Source: Akkermansia muciniphila (GTDB lineage Bacteria; Verrucomicrobiota; Verrucomicrobiia; Verrucomicrobiales; DEV007). From it: a stretch of 64,000 nucleotides of DNA. This document shows, in pieces, positions 37,201 through 45,797 of the stretch; the stretch's first letter is position 1; the number at the start of each line of letters is the position of its first letter. The DNA lies in contig CAMCXS010000022.1 of NCBI GenBank assembly GCA_945883495.1, positions 1 to 64,000 on the forward strand, read 5' to 3'. A program made the translations under genes and the position numbers. The notes under the pieces were generated by a model. It saw only the letters and a list, made by a program, of their open reading frames with translations. It made no database searches and was not told the origin of the DNA.

Positions 37201-40200
37201 CAGAACTCACGGTCACATTGATGTTGCCCTTGAGTCCATCGGCCTGAGCGGGATCTCCAATCCGTGCGTCAAGATTCGCACCTCCATGACCAATCTGCGC
37301 AAAGCGGCCCAGCGTACCTTCCCCAATCGGAACGCCGGTCGCATCCACAAGCCAGACCGCACTGGTTTTCATCCCGCCTGAGATCGTAAGCCCATTCCCC
37401 GTCGAAGCGTGAACGCCTCCAGATCTCACGTTGATGTCCCCAAGGACCGTAGCGACCTCAAACGAAAGATCCGAACGCATTGTGGTCACTCCAGTGCCAG
37501 ATGGATTGCGGCTAAATACACCATTGTTCAAAAAACTACCCGTAAGCGGATCTCTCAGTGTGTAGATCGTTGGACGCCCCGCTTCATTATCGGCGTCGTC
37601 AAATAGAAGAGTCGGGCCGACAGTGGCAACACCGGTGCCGGGATCATCAAAATCGTGTCCACCGTGACCGATCATGGCAAATGCTGCCGCACGGGCCCCG
37701 GCCGCAATACTCACTCCGCCCGTCTGGCTGGCAACGTCAATGGAGCCACGGAAAGTGGTGTTGCGGTTCAGTGCATTGGTGGAACCATCGCGGCCACCGT
37801 GACCGATCATAGCAAACGCCGTAGTGCCTCTTCCCGCTTGTAAGGTAATGTCCTGGCCCGCATCAACCACCACATTACCTTCCACCAGCGCACCTGTGGC
37901 CGTCAGCACACCGCCATGCCCGATCATTACGTAATTCTCGCGGCTGTCCGGCGATGATTTGTTGTTAAACGTCAATGCGTTGCGCCCGAACGAATACGTA
38001 CCAGAGGCAGCCGCCGTCGTGGTCGAAGAAATCCTGAAGCTCCGTTCATCAATGAGCTCAGTTACGAACGTCCCCGCCGGAATGCCGGGACCGCTCACAC
38101 TGGAACCGACCCCGACGTTCCTGGCGCTGATCGTATCGCTCGAGTGGAGGCTGATGACGTTGACTCCAGTATTGAAGCTGGGAGGGTTCGCTGCGGTGGT
38201 GGTGGTGGTAATCGTTCCCTGCGTTTCAATCGTGACGGTCTGCCCAGACTCCAACTGCCGAGCGAAATCGCTGGCCACCATCTTTACCTCGCCCTTGGCT
38301 TTGACGGAGATATCGCCAACTTGGCCAGAGTCCGGCAGGAAGCCTTCCATCTGATTGTCAGTCCCCCCGTGGCCGATCTGTACGAAACTGCGGACGGCGG
38401 CTTGCGGCACCTGTTTAATCGATGTTCCCGTGGTGCTGGTCGGAAGCGGAGTGTTGGCTTGCGCGTATGGATCCGTCTCCAGGTTGCGCCGCTGCGCGGA
38501 GGTCAACAAAAGGCTTCCTCCTGCATCCACCTGAATGGAGCCTCTCAAACCACGGGTAAAGTTTACCGGAGTGTTGAGAGTGTTAATGAACTCGGCAAAC
38601 TCGGGGTTCACCGAGGCTGAAAACACCGGAGCGTTAATGTTGGATACCGTACCGGTGATGTAAGAACTGGTGTCCGACGGGGCTGAAGCAGCCGCCGACA
38701 AGGTGGCAAACAGATAACTGGTTCCTGCGGCAGCCACTCCATCGTAAAGTGTGCCAACAGTCACCCCAACCCCTGTCATCGTGGAGATGTCCTGATTCGA
38801 TGCGTTTCCAGTGCCGGTTCCCTGAAACTGAACCTGAATTTGACCTCCGCCCACCGGACCTGGAGTCACACGGAAGAAGTCGCTCCCAGCCACGCCTGTC
38901 CTGGCTTCCAGGGCGGCATCGATCGCGGCAATCGCTAGATCAAGCGAGGTCGCAGTCGTGACTGCAATTGGATCGGTTGGAAGCGCGGTGGTTCCGCCAA
39001 TCGTGTATTGCAAGGTGAACGTTCCAGAGTTGGGGAGGACAAATGTCTGGACCTCGTTTCTTCCAACCCCGGCCTGTTCCTGGATCGGATCCCTGGCGGC
39101 GCCGTCTGAGGTCAAGAAGAATACGTTGGTATCATTGGCAACACGCGCTTGTAACGCCGATCCTGTAGCCCCAGCGGCTGCCGCGTTGTCCTTGGTTCTA
39201 GTAAATGTAACAAACCTTTCCCCGACGTTGGCGCCTGTTCCTCGTTCGATTCCAGTGATCTGGTAGATTCCGGTTTGGTTCTCAAAGCCAAAGTAGTCGC
39301 CGAGCTGCGGCTGGTTTGCCAGCTTGCTGCTACCGAAGCTGTAATTACCGGCCGCATTCGAAGTCAGAGGGTTCGAAAGCGAGATTACGGAGCCTGCAAT
39401 TCCAGTAATGACAGTGCCATCGGGAATTCCCGTTCCCCGGACCGGACTGCCAACGCTCAGAAACATGTCGGCGGCGGTATCTGCGCCTTGCAACGTCAGG
39501 GACGTTCCGCTCGCGACTCCAAGAGGCGTGGTACGGGTTGCGGCGCTGGTGCCCGCAAACGTGTAGTTCCCAGTGGCCGTTGCTGTTAAGTTGTTGGACA
39601 AGATGAGCGTCTGCGGACCGCTGAATCCGGTGATGATCGTCCCTGCGGGAATACCCGTGCCCCCCACCTCAGTTCCGATTTCTAGAAACAAGTTCCGCAA
39701 GGTCTCCGAGCCTTGCAATGTCAGAGTGTTCTGACCAGTCGCCCCCGTCGGGCCAACCGCCGTTACCGTTCGGTCAGCCGGGTTGTCAAAGTTCAATCGA
39801 TTGCCGCCGGCATCAATGTTCAGAAAGGTCAGACCGGTCACCGTTGCGGCGAGATCCAGAGAAACGCCGATGATCGTGTCCGTGGCATTAGTGCTGATGC
39901 TTGTCACCACGGTATTGGCAGTCACTCCTGCTGTTCCGCCGACAATCGTGCCGAGACCAATATTCAGGGCACTGGCAGCCGTGAGCCCCGGGATCGTGAT
40001 CTGCCGGGTTCCTGATCTGGTGAAGGCTGCCGGACTCACTGTATCGACCTGCCAACCGATCGGCGAATCGAAATGCACCAGCCGTCCTGCGCCGATTTGC
40101 GTGTTAGTCAGAGAGGAGAGCTTCACCTGGCGGCGAACTCCTCCCACCTCAAACATGACGAGGTTCTCCACGGAATTGCTGGTCATTCCGGCGCTGCGCT

Positions 40201-43200
40201 GATCGCCATCGAATGGGTTGTCGTTGCGGAGCGTGTGCTCAGAATTCCGCCCACCGTGGCCGATCAGCACGAAATTGTCAGCACCAGTATCGCCATCCGT
40301 GCTCAAGTTGGAACTCGCATCGAAAGCGTCCCACCCTCCGGTCGATTCCATCCGGACGTCTCCAACCGAAACCACCGAAATCGCCCCGCTCGTGTCGGAC
40401 CTAGCCTCCAGGCCGCCGTGCCCGATCATCACGAAGTTCCGGTTTCCAGCCATCCCGGGCTCAATCTGGCCGCTGAGAAGAGGATCAGCGCCATGAATAT
40501 GGTTCGCATTTTTCTGGCCTGCATAGGAATCCACCATCCCACCCACATTGATCCGGATATCCCCAACGAAGGCACCATATGTGTCCGAGATGCCATCCCC
40601 ATTCATATCGTTTCCTTCAACCACGCTCAGGGAAACACCAGATGCGTTCGCGGTGGCCGGGGCTGAGATCGTGACTTGGCTCGTTGCTTCGTCGATGCTC
40701 AAAATGAGAGCGCCTGTTGGGATACTTGAGTGACCCGTGATCCCCATCCCTGGCCGCAGGCCAGCTGTACTGTCCACGGTCACCACCGCGCTGTTCACCG
40801 TAGTCGATACCCCCGAAATCACGGCGGGAGCGTTTGGACTCCTGAAATCGTCCGTTGCGTAAATCCTGTATCCACCATGCCCGATCTGCGCGAAGTTTTC
40901 ACTTCCGCGGAAGCCGGAGCGCTGAATCAGATTCCCCGAGGCGTTCACGGTGATATTCCCGAGAATGTCACCCGCCACAAAGTCCCGGTTCCACTCCCGG
41001 ACCCCGCGAAGAAACGCCGCTCCAATATCATAGTTTGCGAAGCCACCGTGTCCAATCTTCGCAAACGCGTTCGACTGCCCTCCATACATGGAGATGTTCC
41101 CGCCCCCGGCGTTCACATTGATATTGCCGTTGGCACCGCCGGTGCTGAACAGCCCCCCATGCCCGACCTGTACGTAAGCCTGGGTGCCCAGGGTGGCGAT
41201 TTGCGATCCAGCAGCGCTGATCTCCACCATGTTGCGGGTTAAAGCGATGGCGCCATTCGTGGAAACCACGGATACATTCCCATCCGCGCCATCGATCCCA
41301 TCATAATTCCAGCCACCGTGCTGTCCAGCAGTGAAGGCACCGCCGTGACCGATCTGGGCAAACGCTTGGTGACGTCCACCAGCCTCAAGCGTGATGTTCC
41401 GATTGGCGAGAACCGAAATATTCCCCGCATGGCCCAACTTGCCAGACGTTCGGCTCACATACGCCCCGCTCGACTCTCGACGCTGCAGCAATGCCAACGC
41501 GGTTGCGTAGGCTCCGCCTCGATCCTCCCCATCCAATACTGCTTGGCGAATCTCCTCAATGGTCGTCACCTCATCACCAACGATTGAGCGGCTATTAAAG
41601 TCCGTCGGTAAAGCAAACGTGTGGTCGGAGTTGAACCCACCGTGTCCGATCTGGAAAAAGTTACGGGCGACGGTGTCCGTGGCGGTGCCTGCCGGAACCG
41701 TTTGACTGACACGAGTGCCCAGGACGGTCAACTCTCCGAGTGTGGTAGTCACATTGATATTCCCAGCGTGCTCTCCGCGAACGTTGACTCCGCCATGGCC
41801 GAGCTGGATGTAGTTGTCGACCAACGCATTGACGGCGGTCAAAGAGGCGTTGACTTGATACGTCATGCTCGATGAAGTCACATTCACATTCCCGTAGTTG
41901 TTCACCCGGACGTCGGCTCCATCCGCCTTGCCTCCGTGGCCAATCTTGAACCAGCCATTGTTGGTTCCGCCAGATTGAGCCAACAAACCTCCCGCGACAT
42001 TCACCGTAATGTCCCCGGCGAGCACCCGGTCTTGAACGTTTGCGGCCGCCGTCGTCATCCGGCCACCGTGCCCGATTTGGATGTAACGCCAGTCCGTCCC
42101 TGGGATCACAGCGCTATTGGCCACCATGTTCCCCTTGGCGTAAACATTGATGTCACCTGTAGCGGCAAACGTCCCGCCAGTGTCAGTTCCGTTGTGAAAC
42201 CAGCCAATTTGTGCGAATTCTCCCGAGACGTCGCCGGGAGCCATCGTGATGTTCAACCCAAACAAGTTGGTCTGCCCTCGACCACTTGCGATGTTCACCG
42301 AGTGGGCGGCGTTCGGGTTGATTTCAATGGCACCTTTCGTTCCGAAGGCCCCATAGTTGCCCGCAAGAATGTCCGCGGCGGAGATTGCTGTCAGCGATGG
42401 CGAACCACCACCGCCGATCGCCTGGTTGCCTACATCGATGGTTGGATACCCACCCGTTGTGAAAAGCACTTCCCCGGTTCCATCCCAGCCAGACACCAAG
42501 TTGATGTTTCCGGAGCCGCGGTTGACCACGCGAGTCGCACCTGCCGGATCGGCCACCACGTTGGGAGCGATGGTGATGTTGTTGTGAGCAAAGAGTGAAA
42601 GCGAGTAGCCACTGTTCGCCTCGACGGTCACACCCGACTCAATCACGATGTTCCCCTCCTCAGAACCTCCCCCGCCCGTGTGGATCACGACGTTCCCGCT
42701 GTTCCAAGCCGCTTGCAAACTCGCAGCGCTAATCTCATTCCCGCTCGCCGCTTGAGCGATCCGCACATTTACCGGGTCCAGCAAGAGCGTCCCGCCCGCC
42801 AGATCGACTTCACCCGCGAAGGCCAATTGTTCCTTCCCGGACACTTCTACAAAGCCACCGCGCTGGCCCCCAGCTACAGAGAGAGAGCCCAAGTAGGACA
42901 TGTCTCCATCCGACCACAAGGAAACTGCACCGCCGACACCAGTGCCACCTCTGGCGTTCAGCGTAGCGCCGGACGCCACCATTGTAGTAAGGGCGTTCCG
43001 CATCGACGAATCGCGACCACCGAAGCCCCCCCCCGTGAAAATCGTCCCTCCGTTCAATGAGCCGGACGCATCGATCATCGACGTCGAAGCGAGCTCCACT
43101 TCCGATCCCGTAAGGCGGACGGTGCCGCCGGAGCCAGCACTGGCATCGGCCACGATTTTTCCTTCGATAAGCAGCTTGCCGGTTGCGTCTATGCTGGCCA

Positions 43201-44392
43201 ACCCACCGGCGGTGCCGCCCGAAACATTGATCTCCCCGGAGCCCCCGGCCACGGCATCCCCTCCGACGATCTTCACCGAGCCACCAGCCCCCTGAGCGCT
43301 GGCGGCAGAAATCAAACCAGCGTTGCGCACGTCGCCTGCAGCCGCCATTTCCACCGAGCCTCCGTTGCCGGAAACGGTGGAAGCATCTACCACAGCTCCC
43401 AGCCCTACGTTGACCCCCTTGGTGCCAGTTTGCAACGATCCGACAATGATCTCCCCCCCGCCACCGCCCGTTCCCCGTGCGGTCGTGGTACCCGTCAAGC
43501 TTGCGGAGCCCTCCGTCATGATCTCCACTCGGCCACCTCGCGTGCCATCCACGTTCACCGAACCGGCTTGCTCGACGCCAGCTCCGCCTTGAGCCACGAG
43601 CCGGACCCGCCCACCTGACTTCTCCGCCGTCTGGGCCCGAACGATGCCGTTATTCTGCACCGCCATGGCGAAAGCGTTGTTGTTGCGAGCCATCATGGCC
43701 ACATCCGCTGCAACAACCTCGCCGTTGTTGAGAACGTGACCGTGCCCCACTTGACCCGATAAAAACACGTTCCCCTCCGTCCCCTGCTTGATGAGAATCT
43801 CATTGTCCGCCGCCAAAACCACTCGGCCATCCAAAGCGCCAATGAACCCGTGGTTCTCCACTCGGTGCGCCATGAGGTAGACATCTCCACTGGCAGCGTT
43901 GATTGTCCCAAAGTTTGTGATCGGCTCTTGACTGGCTCCCGCGAAACGCATGTCTCCCCCGCGGAGGAAGTCATCGTTGGACACATCCAAAGTGGAGAGG
44001 ATTAGCCCGCCCACATCGATCCGCGCCCCTCCTCCAACCAAAATCCCATTCGGGTTGATCACCCACACGTTCCCATTAGCGAGCAACTGCCCCATAATCT
44101 CGGACCGCGCGGAACCTGTTACCCGGTTCAACACCGAAGCCGACGAGCTAGGCTGAATGAACTGGGTGATCTCGCCAGACTTGATCGAGAAATCATCCCA
44201 GTGAATAATCCCATTCTTTGATTCCTGGATGATCTTCAGGGTGCTCCCGAGATCTTCCATCTTGAACGATCCGTTGATGACGATTTCACCAGCCGGATTG
44301 GCCTGCACGGCAACCGGATAGCCCCCCAGCAGCGACGCGAGCGCCACCAAGACGAGTGACCGATAAATAATTTGGAAATGCAGGAATTTCAT
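34229..44392 (-). CDS. Giant two-partner-secretion exoprotein A (GHGG-repeat)
   Basis: About 3,387 residues from the ATG at 44392; a TTG three codons earlier is less likely. Signal peptide (SLVLVALASLLGGYPVAVQA), then a TPS domain: ITQFIQPSSSASVLNRV, NVWVINPNGILVGGGARID and GLILSTLDVSNDDFLRG. A Gly-rich beta-helix region follows. About 19 exact GHGG motifs (IQIGHGG, FAMIGHGG, FAQIGHGG and similar) plus variants are spread between plus-strand ~42,080 and ~35,590. Between them is a second module type, LFLEIGTEVGGTGIPAGT and relatives. Near the C-terminus are a run of 11 glycines (plus-strand 34917-34950), the block IDRFSRQDELVDR ending FDSWR, and four DPF motifs. It is paralogous to gene B at both ends. 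Export should need a TpsB partner encoded elsewhere. Confidence 0.9.
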   Translation of the reverse strand: MKFLHFQIIYRSLVLVALASLLGGYPVAVQANPAGEIVINGSFKMEDLGSTLKIIQESKNGIIHWDDFSIKSGEITQFIQPSSSASVLNRVTGSARSEIMGQLLANGNVWVINPNGILVGGGARIDVGGLILSTLDVSNDDFLRGGDMRFAGASQEPITNFGTINAASGDVYLMAHRVENHGFIGALDGRVVLAADNEILIKQGTEGNVFLSGQVGHGHVLNNGEVVAADVAMMARNNNAFAMAVQNNGIVRAQTAEKSGGRVRLVAQGGAGVEQAGSVNVDGTRGGRVEIMTEGSASLTGTTTARGTGGGGGEIIVGSLQTGTKGVNVGLGAVVDASTVSGNGGSVEMAAAGDVRNAGLISAASAQGAGGSVKIVGGDAVAGGSGEINVSGGTAGGLASIDATGKLLIEGKIVADASAGSGGTVRLTGSEVELASTSMIDASGSLNGGTIFTGGGFGGRDSSMRNALTTMVASGATLNARGGTGVGGAVSLWSDGDMSYLGSLSVAGGQRGGFVEVSGKEQLAFAGEVDLAGGTLLLDPVNVRIAQAASGNEISAASLQAAWNSGNVVIHTGGGGSEEGNIVIESGVTVEANSGYSLSLFAHNNITIAPNVVADPAGATRVVNRGSGNINLVSGWDGTGEVLFTTGGYPTIDVGNQAIGGGGSPSLTAISAADILAGNYGAFGTKGAIEINPNAAHSVNIASGRGQTNLFGLNITMAPGDVSGEFAQIGWFHNGTDTGGTFAATGDINVYAKGNMVANSAVIPGTDWRYIQIGHGGRMTTAAANVQDRVLAGDITVNVAGGLLAQSGGTNNGWFKIGHGGKADGADVRVNNYGNVNVTSSSMTYQVNASLTAVNALVDNYIQLGHGGVNVRGEHAGNINVTTTLGELTVLGTRVSQTVPAGTATDTVARNFFQIGHGGFNSDHTFALPTDFNSRSIVGDEVTTIEEIRQAVLDGEDRGGAYATALALLQRRESSGAYVSRTSGKLGHAGNISVLANRNITLEAGGRHQAFAQIGHGGAFTAGQHGGWNYDGIDGADGNVSVVSTNGAIALTRNMVEISAAGSQIATLGTQAYVQVGHGGLFSTGGANGNINVNAGGGNISMYGGQSNAFAKIGHGGFANYDIGAAFLRGVREWNRDFVAGDILGNITVNASGNLIQRSGFRGSENFAQIGHGGYRIYATDDFRSPNAPAVISGVSTTVNSAVVTVDSTAGLRPGMGITGHSSIPTGALILSIDEATSQVTISAPATANASGVSLSVVEGNDMNGDGISDTYGAFVGDIRINVGGMVDSYAGQKNANHIHGADPLLSGQIEPGMAGNRNFVMIGHGGLEARSDTSGAISVVSVGDVRMESTGGWDAFDASSNLSTDGDTGADNFVLIGHGGRNSEHTLRNDNPFDGDQRSAGMTSNSVENLVMFEVGGVRRQVKLSSLTNTQIGAGRLVHFDSPIGWQVDTVSPAAFTRSGTRQITIPGLTAASALNIGLGTIVGGTAGVTANTVVTSISTNATDTIIGVSLDLAATVTGLTFLNIDAGGNRLNFDNPADRTVTAVGPTGATGQNTLTLQGSETLRNLFLEIGTEVGGTGIPAGTIITGFSGPQTLILSNNLTATATGNYTFAGTSAATRTTPLGVASGTSLTLQGADTAADMFLSVGSPVRGTGIPDGTVITGIAGSVISLSNPLTSNAAGNYSFGSSKLANQPQLGDYFGFENQTGIYQITGIERGTGANVGERFVTFTRTKDNAAAAGATGSALQARVANDTNVFFLTSDGAARDPIQEQAGVGRNEVQTFVLPNSGTFTLQYTIGGTTALPTDPIAVTTATSLDLAIAAIDAALEARTGVAGSDFFRVTPGPVGGGQIQVQFQGTGTGNASNQDISTMTGVGVTVGTLYDGVAAAGTSYLFATLSAAASAPSDTSSYITGTVSNINAPVFSASVNPEFAEFINTLNTPVNFTRGLRGSIQVDAGGSLLLTSAQRRNLETDPYAQANTPLPTSTTGTSIKQVPQAAVRSFVQIGHGGTDNQMEGFLPDSGQVGDISVKAKGEVKMVASDFARQLESGQTVTIETQGTITTTTTAANPPSFNTGVNVISLHSSDTISARNVGVGSSVSGPGIPAGTFVTELIDERSFRISSTTTAAASGTYSFGRNALTFNNKSSPDSRENYVMIGHGGVLTATGALVEGNVVVDAGQDITLQAGRGTTAFAMIGHGGRDGSTNALNRNTTFRGSIDVASQTGGVSIAAGARAAAFAMIGHGGHDFDDPGTGVATVGPTLLFDDADNEAGRPTIYTLRDPLTGSFLNNGVFSRNPSGTGVTTMRSDLSFEVATVLGDINVRSGGVHASTGNGLTISGGMKTSAVWLVDATGVPIGEGTLGRFAQIGHGGANLDARIGDPAQADGLKGNINVTVSSGNALLQGGIFTNDSARIGHGGRDFSGPTAVTEGLDAGSSFYGDVTLNLGSGYDLLLKGGDAPLYDTDDTGVGVNALVRHSLAYFYNPVVDDFVIDPVADLARVTALENALRAEELSVGLTTPAGSVLTGLTTAQAVSQAALRRMGLIADRRAGRDSQLDGDAAFAQAPFQASSLTFYPLEQLNGNGASIAQIGHGGSLIGGTGPTAGIERWSGNIMVNSGRTIGGIAMTGRDVQLLGGDGRDNFAMIGHGGYDVRTGAITITGDVTVNAGNDLILKGGDYFANAGINSGGAPAANRGSFAQVGHMVSSRTPGTADSSRSESTNGAIRATSVRDIILSGGGGNYSHARIGNGAAFLGPTNVPRGGHTGPITVHSGRDIVLNPAEIREDDKISDEAYGPLGIAIARQRNDNQGTYSSTQIGHGGVTVSPVSGLEGNIEVMAWGNLVAGGLSKTPNLPSRSSYEPGSVRVSANLQADPSRGPGAYAKIGHGDYYLLSTFQATPSPPGTPIPAAGRGNRSGNISVATGMDLWAAGLQIGHVDPVLAPNASTISSNVYVAVSRRNPTSTGPGRLFTNWSVSNFDLTINDGTNVPGGQHQTVLPTTINSGSDGQVRIYMPDRAYGRANGSSRGATPGLVDSNFMQGRQLALAGVDPSRNFGTLINGTGYNDPENDSPSRTGVVYPTLRGSTLANSGSRGDGKGDEGIATEFTMTKGIDGLPDGAFTPEGVFPSESHAYGSRYRIYYSTAAAPAPIPPGGGGGGGGGGGVIPPIIIPPIVPSYVSDLADQGVVNDNPLQIDRFSRQDELVDRTVFTFDSWRQGYGSGNGYWVFQQQGASSVILPEDRPVAGSDQEGLPFQVFELKRLTDWESGVLVYDPVTGFVMNPRPRRSSSSGSATEGTSDPFGFGAPTNPNDEEEERRRSQPGSPSEPSSAPAPGASMEDPFGPPPGGTAPAMGAPSDDPFGSPAPGGSAPAMSGADDPFMTPTPGSPATPSN
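35590..42080 (-). repeat. GHGG-motif coding repeats in exoprotein A
   Basis: Around 25 recognisable units; 19 keep the exact GHGG core, preceded by an aromatic residue three to four positions upstream. Variants at the array edges (GHAG, GHMV, GNGA, GHGD, GHVD) suggest decay from a conserved centre. The same unit occurs in exoprotein B. Confidence 0.85.
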
Positions 44393-44443
44393 AAGATTCA
44401 ACTAAAAGGAGGGGCGCACGTCGAAACTTTTCAAAATGCCGTT

Positions 44444-44577
44444 CTGCTTTCAGCAGATGCAGACCACTTTGTCAAAAGACCTTCTGAATCAAAAGCGGAA
44501 ACCACAGCTAGAGAACGATACTTTTCCTAAATTGTCGCCACGGGCCAATGCGTGACGTCAAATTCACAAGAATTCAC
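44444..44577 (-). promoter_or_regulatory. Leader region of the exoprotein genes
   Basis: The 207-bp gap before exoprotein A is the largest within the cluster. On the minus strand it contains a perfect -35-like TTGACA (44475-44470), with a weak -10 candidate TGAAAG 17 bases later (44452-44447). It also has a 5-bp hairpin CTGCT-TTC-AGCAG (44444-44456), a palindrome TGACGTCA (44553-44560), and a direct repeat AATTCAC at 44561 and 44571, ten bases (one helical turn) apart. A promoter with a regulator site is plausible; neither is proven. Confidence 0.4.
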
Positions 44578-44599
44578 CGTCCCATCCGATGGCGATCCA

Positions 44600-45796
44600 T
44601 CAGGGGCGTTTCGCCGACGCACGGAATGCATACACGCTTCCGTCCTGAGCGCCAATCACTAGGTGGCCGTCCGCTACGGCCGGCGAAGAATTGATCCGGG
44701 CGCCGATATCGTAAAACCAGAGCTCTTTGCCATCCGGCCGGTTCAAAGCGTAGACGCGGCCATCGTCCGAGCCCACGTAGACGACCTCCGGCCCAATCAC
44801 CGGAGAGCTATCAATCCCTTTCCGAGCCAGAAATTCCCAAACCACGTTCCCGGTCGTCAATTCCAACGCTCGCACTTTCTTGTCCCGGCCCGCCGCCACA
44901 ACGCCAAGCGCATCGACGGCCGGTGAAGCAACGAATTCCACGCCCTCATTCGGATTCGTCCAAACCCGTTCTCCTTTTGCGAGGTCAAACGCGAGAATTT
45001 CACCGGCGTAGTGGGCCACATAAGCAACACCGTCCCGCACCGCGCACGAATTTGCCATGTAAGCCCCCACCGGGATCGATCTCACCAACTCTCCAGTCTC
45101 CGCGTCGATCAAGCGCAAAACCTCGTCACAGCCACCAAAGATCACCAAGCCATTTTCGGCGTCCACGGACGGAGCCCCCTTGATGTAGTTTCCGGTCTCC
45201 ACGGTCCACACCTTCTCCCCAGTCGAGGCATCAACGGCGTGCAAGTAAAAATCATCACTGCCTACCAAAATCAACTCTCGCCCCTCCTTCGTGACGTAAC
45301 GATTTACTCCTCCGACGATTGCGTCCGCCGTTTCGTATCGCCAAACCTCCTGGCCGGTCTCCGTACGCAACGCACGGAGCACCCCATCCGTTTCCCCAAA
45401 GAAAACCAAATCACCACCAACACAAGCCGAGCCCTCCACTCCAAGCTTTGTTTGAAAAGACCAAACCTCTTTTCCCGTCGCCAAATCCAAACAATAAAAT
45501 TTTCCGCCAAGCGCCCCCACGAAGACCTTTCCCCCACGGATCACAGGGGTAGCTGGAACCGGAGACTCCGCCTCAAAGACCCAAGCCAACTCCAATGGCG
45601 GCCGAAGAGGATCCTGGGAGACTCCAGTCATGTTTGCATCCCCACGAAACAGCGACCACTGTCCGGGGGTTTGTCCGTGGACGAGCCCTGCTGCCAGGCC
45701 CCCAATCCAAAGAACTACCTTTACCAAGCCAAGTCGAGCCATGCAACGCCATCTTTCCGCAACACCTTGGACGATGGACTGCCGCTGATCTGACAT
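44600..45796 (-). CDS. Secreted BamB-like PQQ-repeat beta-propeller
   Basis: The 398-residue protein has an internal ATG at 45742 that begins a clean signal peptide (LGLVKVVLWIGGLAAGLVHG), so the first 18 residues may not be translated. The mature part has seven to eight blades with the repeating pattern DLATGKEVWSFQT, DASTGEKVWTVETG, DAETGELVRSIPVG, ELTTGNVVWEFLA and RPDGKELWFYDIG. This is the BamB/quinoprotein-like propeller, usually a protein-binding scaffold; I see no sign that it binds PQQ. BamB-type propellers help outer-membrane beta-barrel insertion, so assisting an exoprotein pore is an attractive but untested idea. One base separates it from the upstream stop. Confidence 0.85.
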   Translation of the reverse strand: MSDQRQSIVQGVAERWRCMARLGLVKVVLWIGGLAAGLVHGQTPGQWSLFRGDANMTGVSQDPLRPPLELAWVFEAESPVPATPVIRGGKVFVGALGGKFYCLDLATGKEVWSFQTKLGVEGSACVGGDLVFFGETDGVLRALRTETGQEVWRYETADAIVGGVNRYVTKEGRELILVGSDDFYLHAVDASTGEKVWTVETGNYIKGAPSVDAENGLVIFGGCDEVLRLIDAETGELVRSIPVGAYMANSCAVRDGVAYVAHYAGEILAFDLAKGERVWTNPNEGVEFVASPAVDALGVVAAGRDKKVRALELTTGNVVWEFLARKGIDSSPVIGPEVVYVGSDDGRVYALNRPDGKELWFYDIGARINSSPAVADGHLVIGAQDGSVYAFRASAKRP

Positions 45797-45797
45797 T

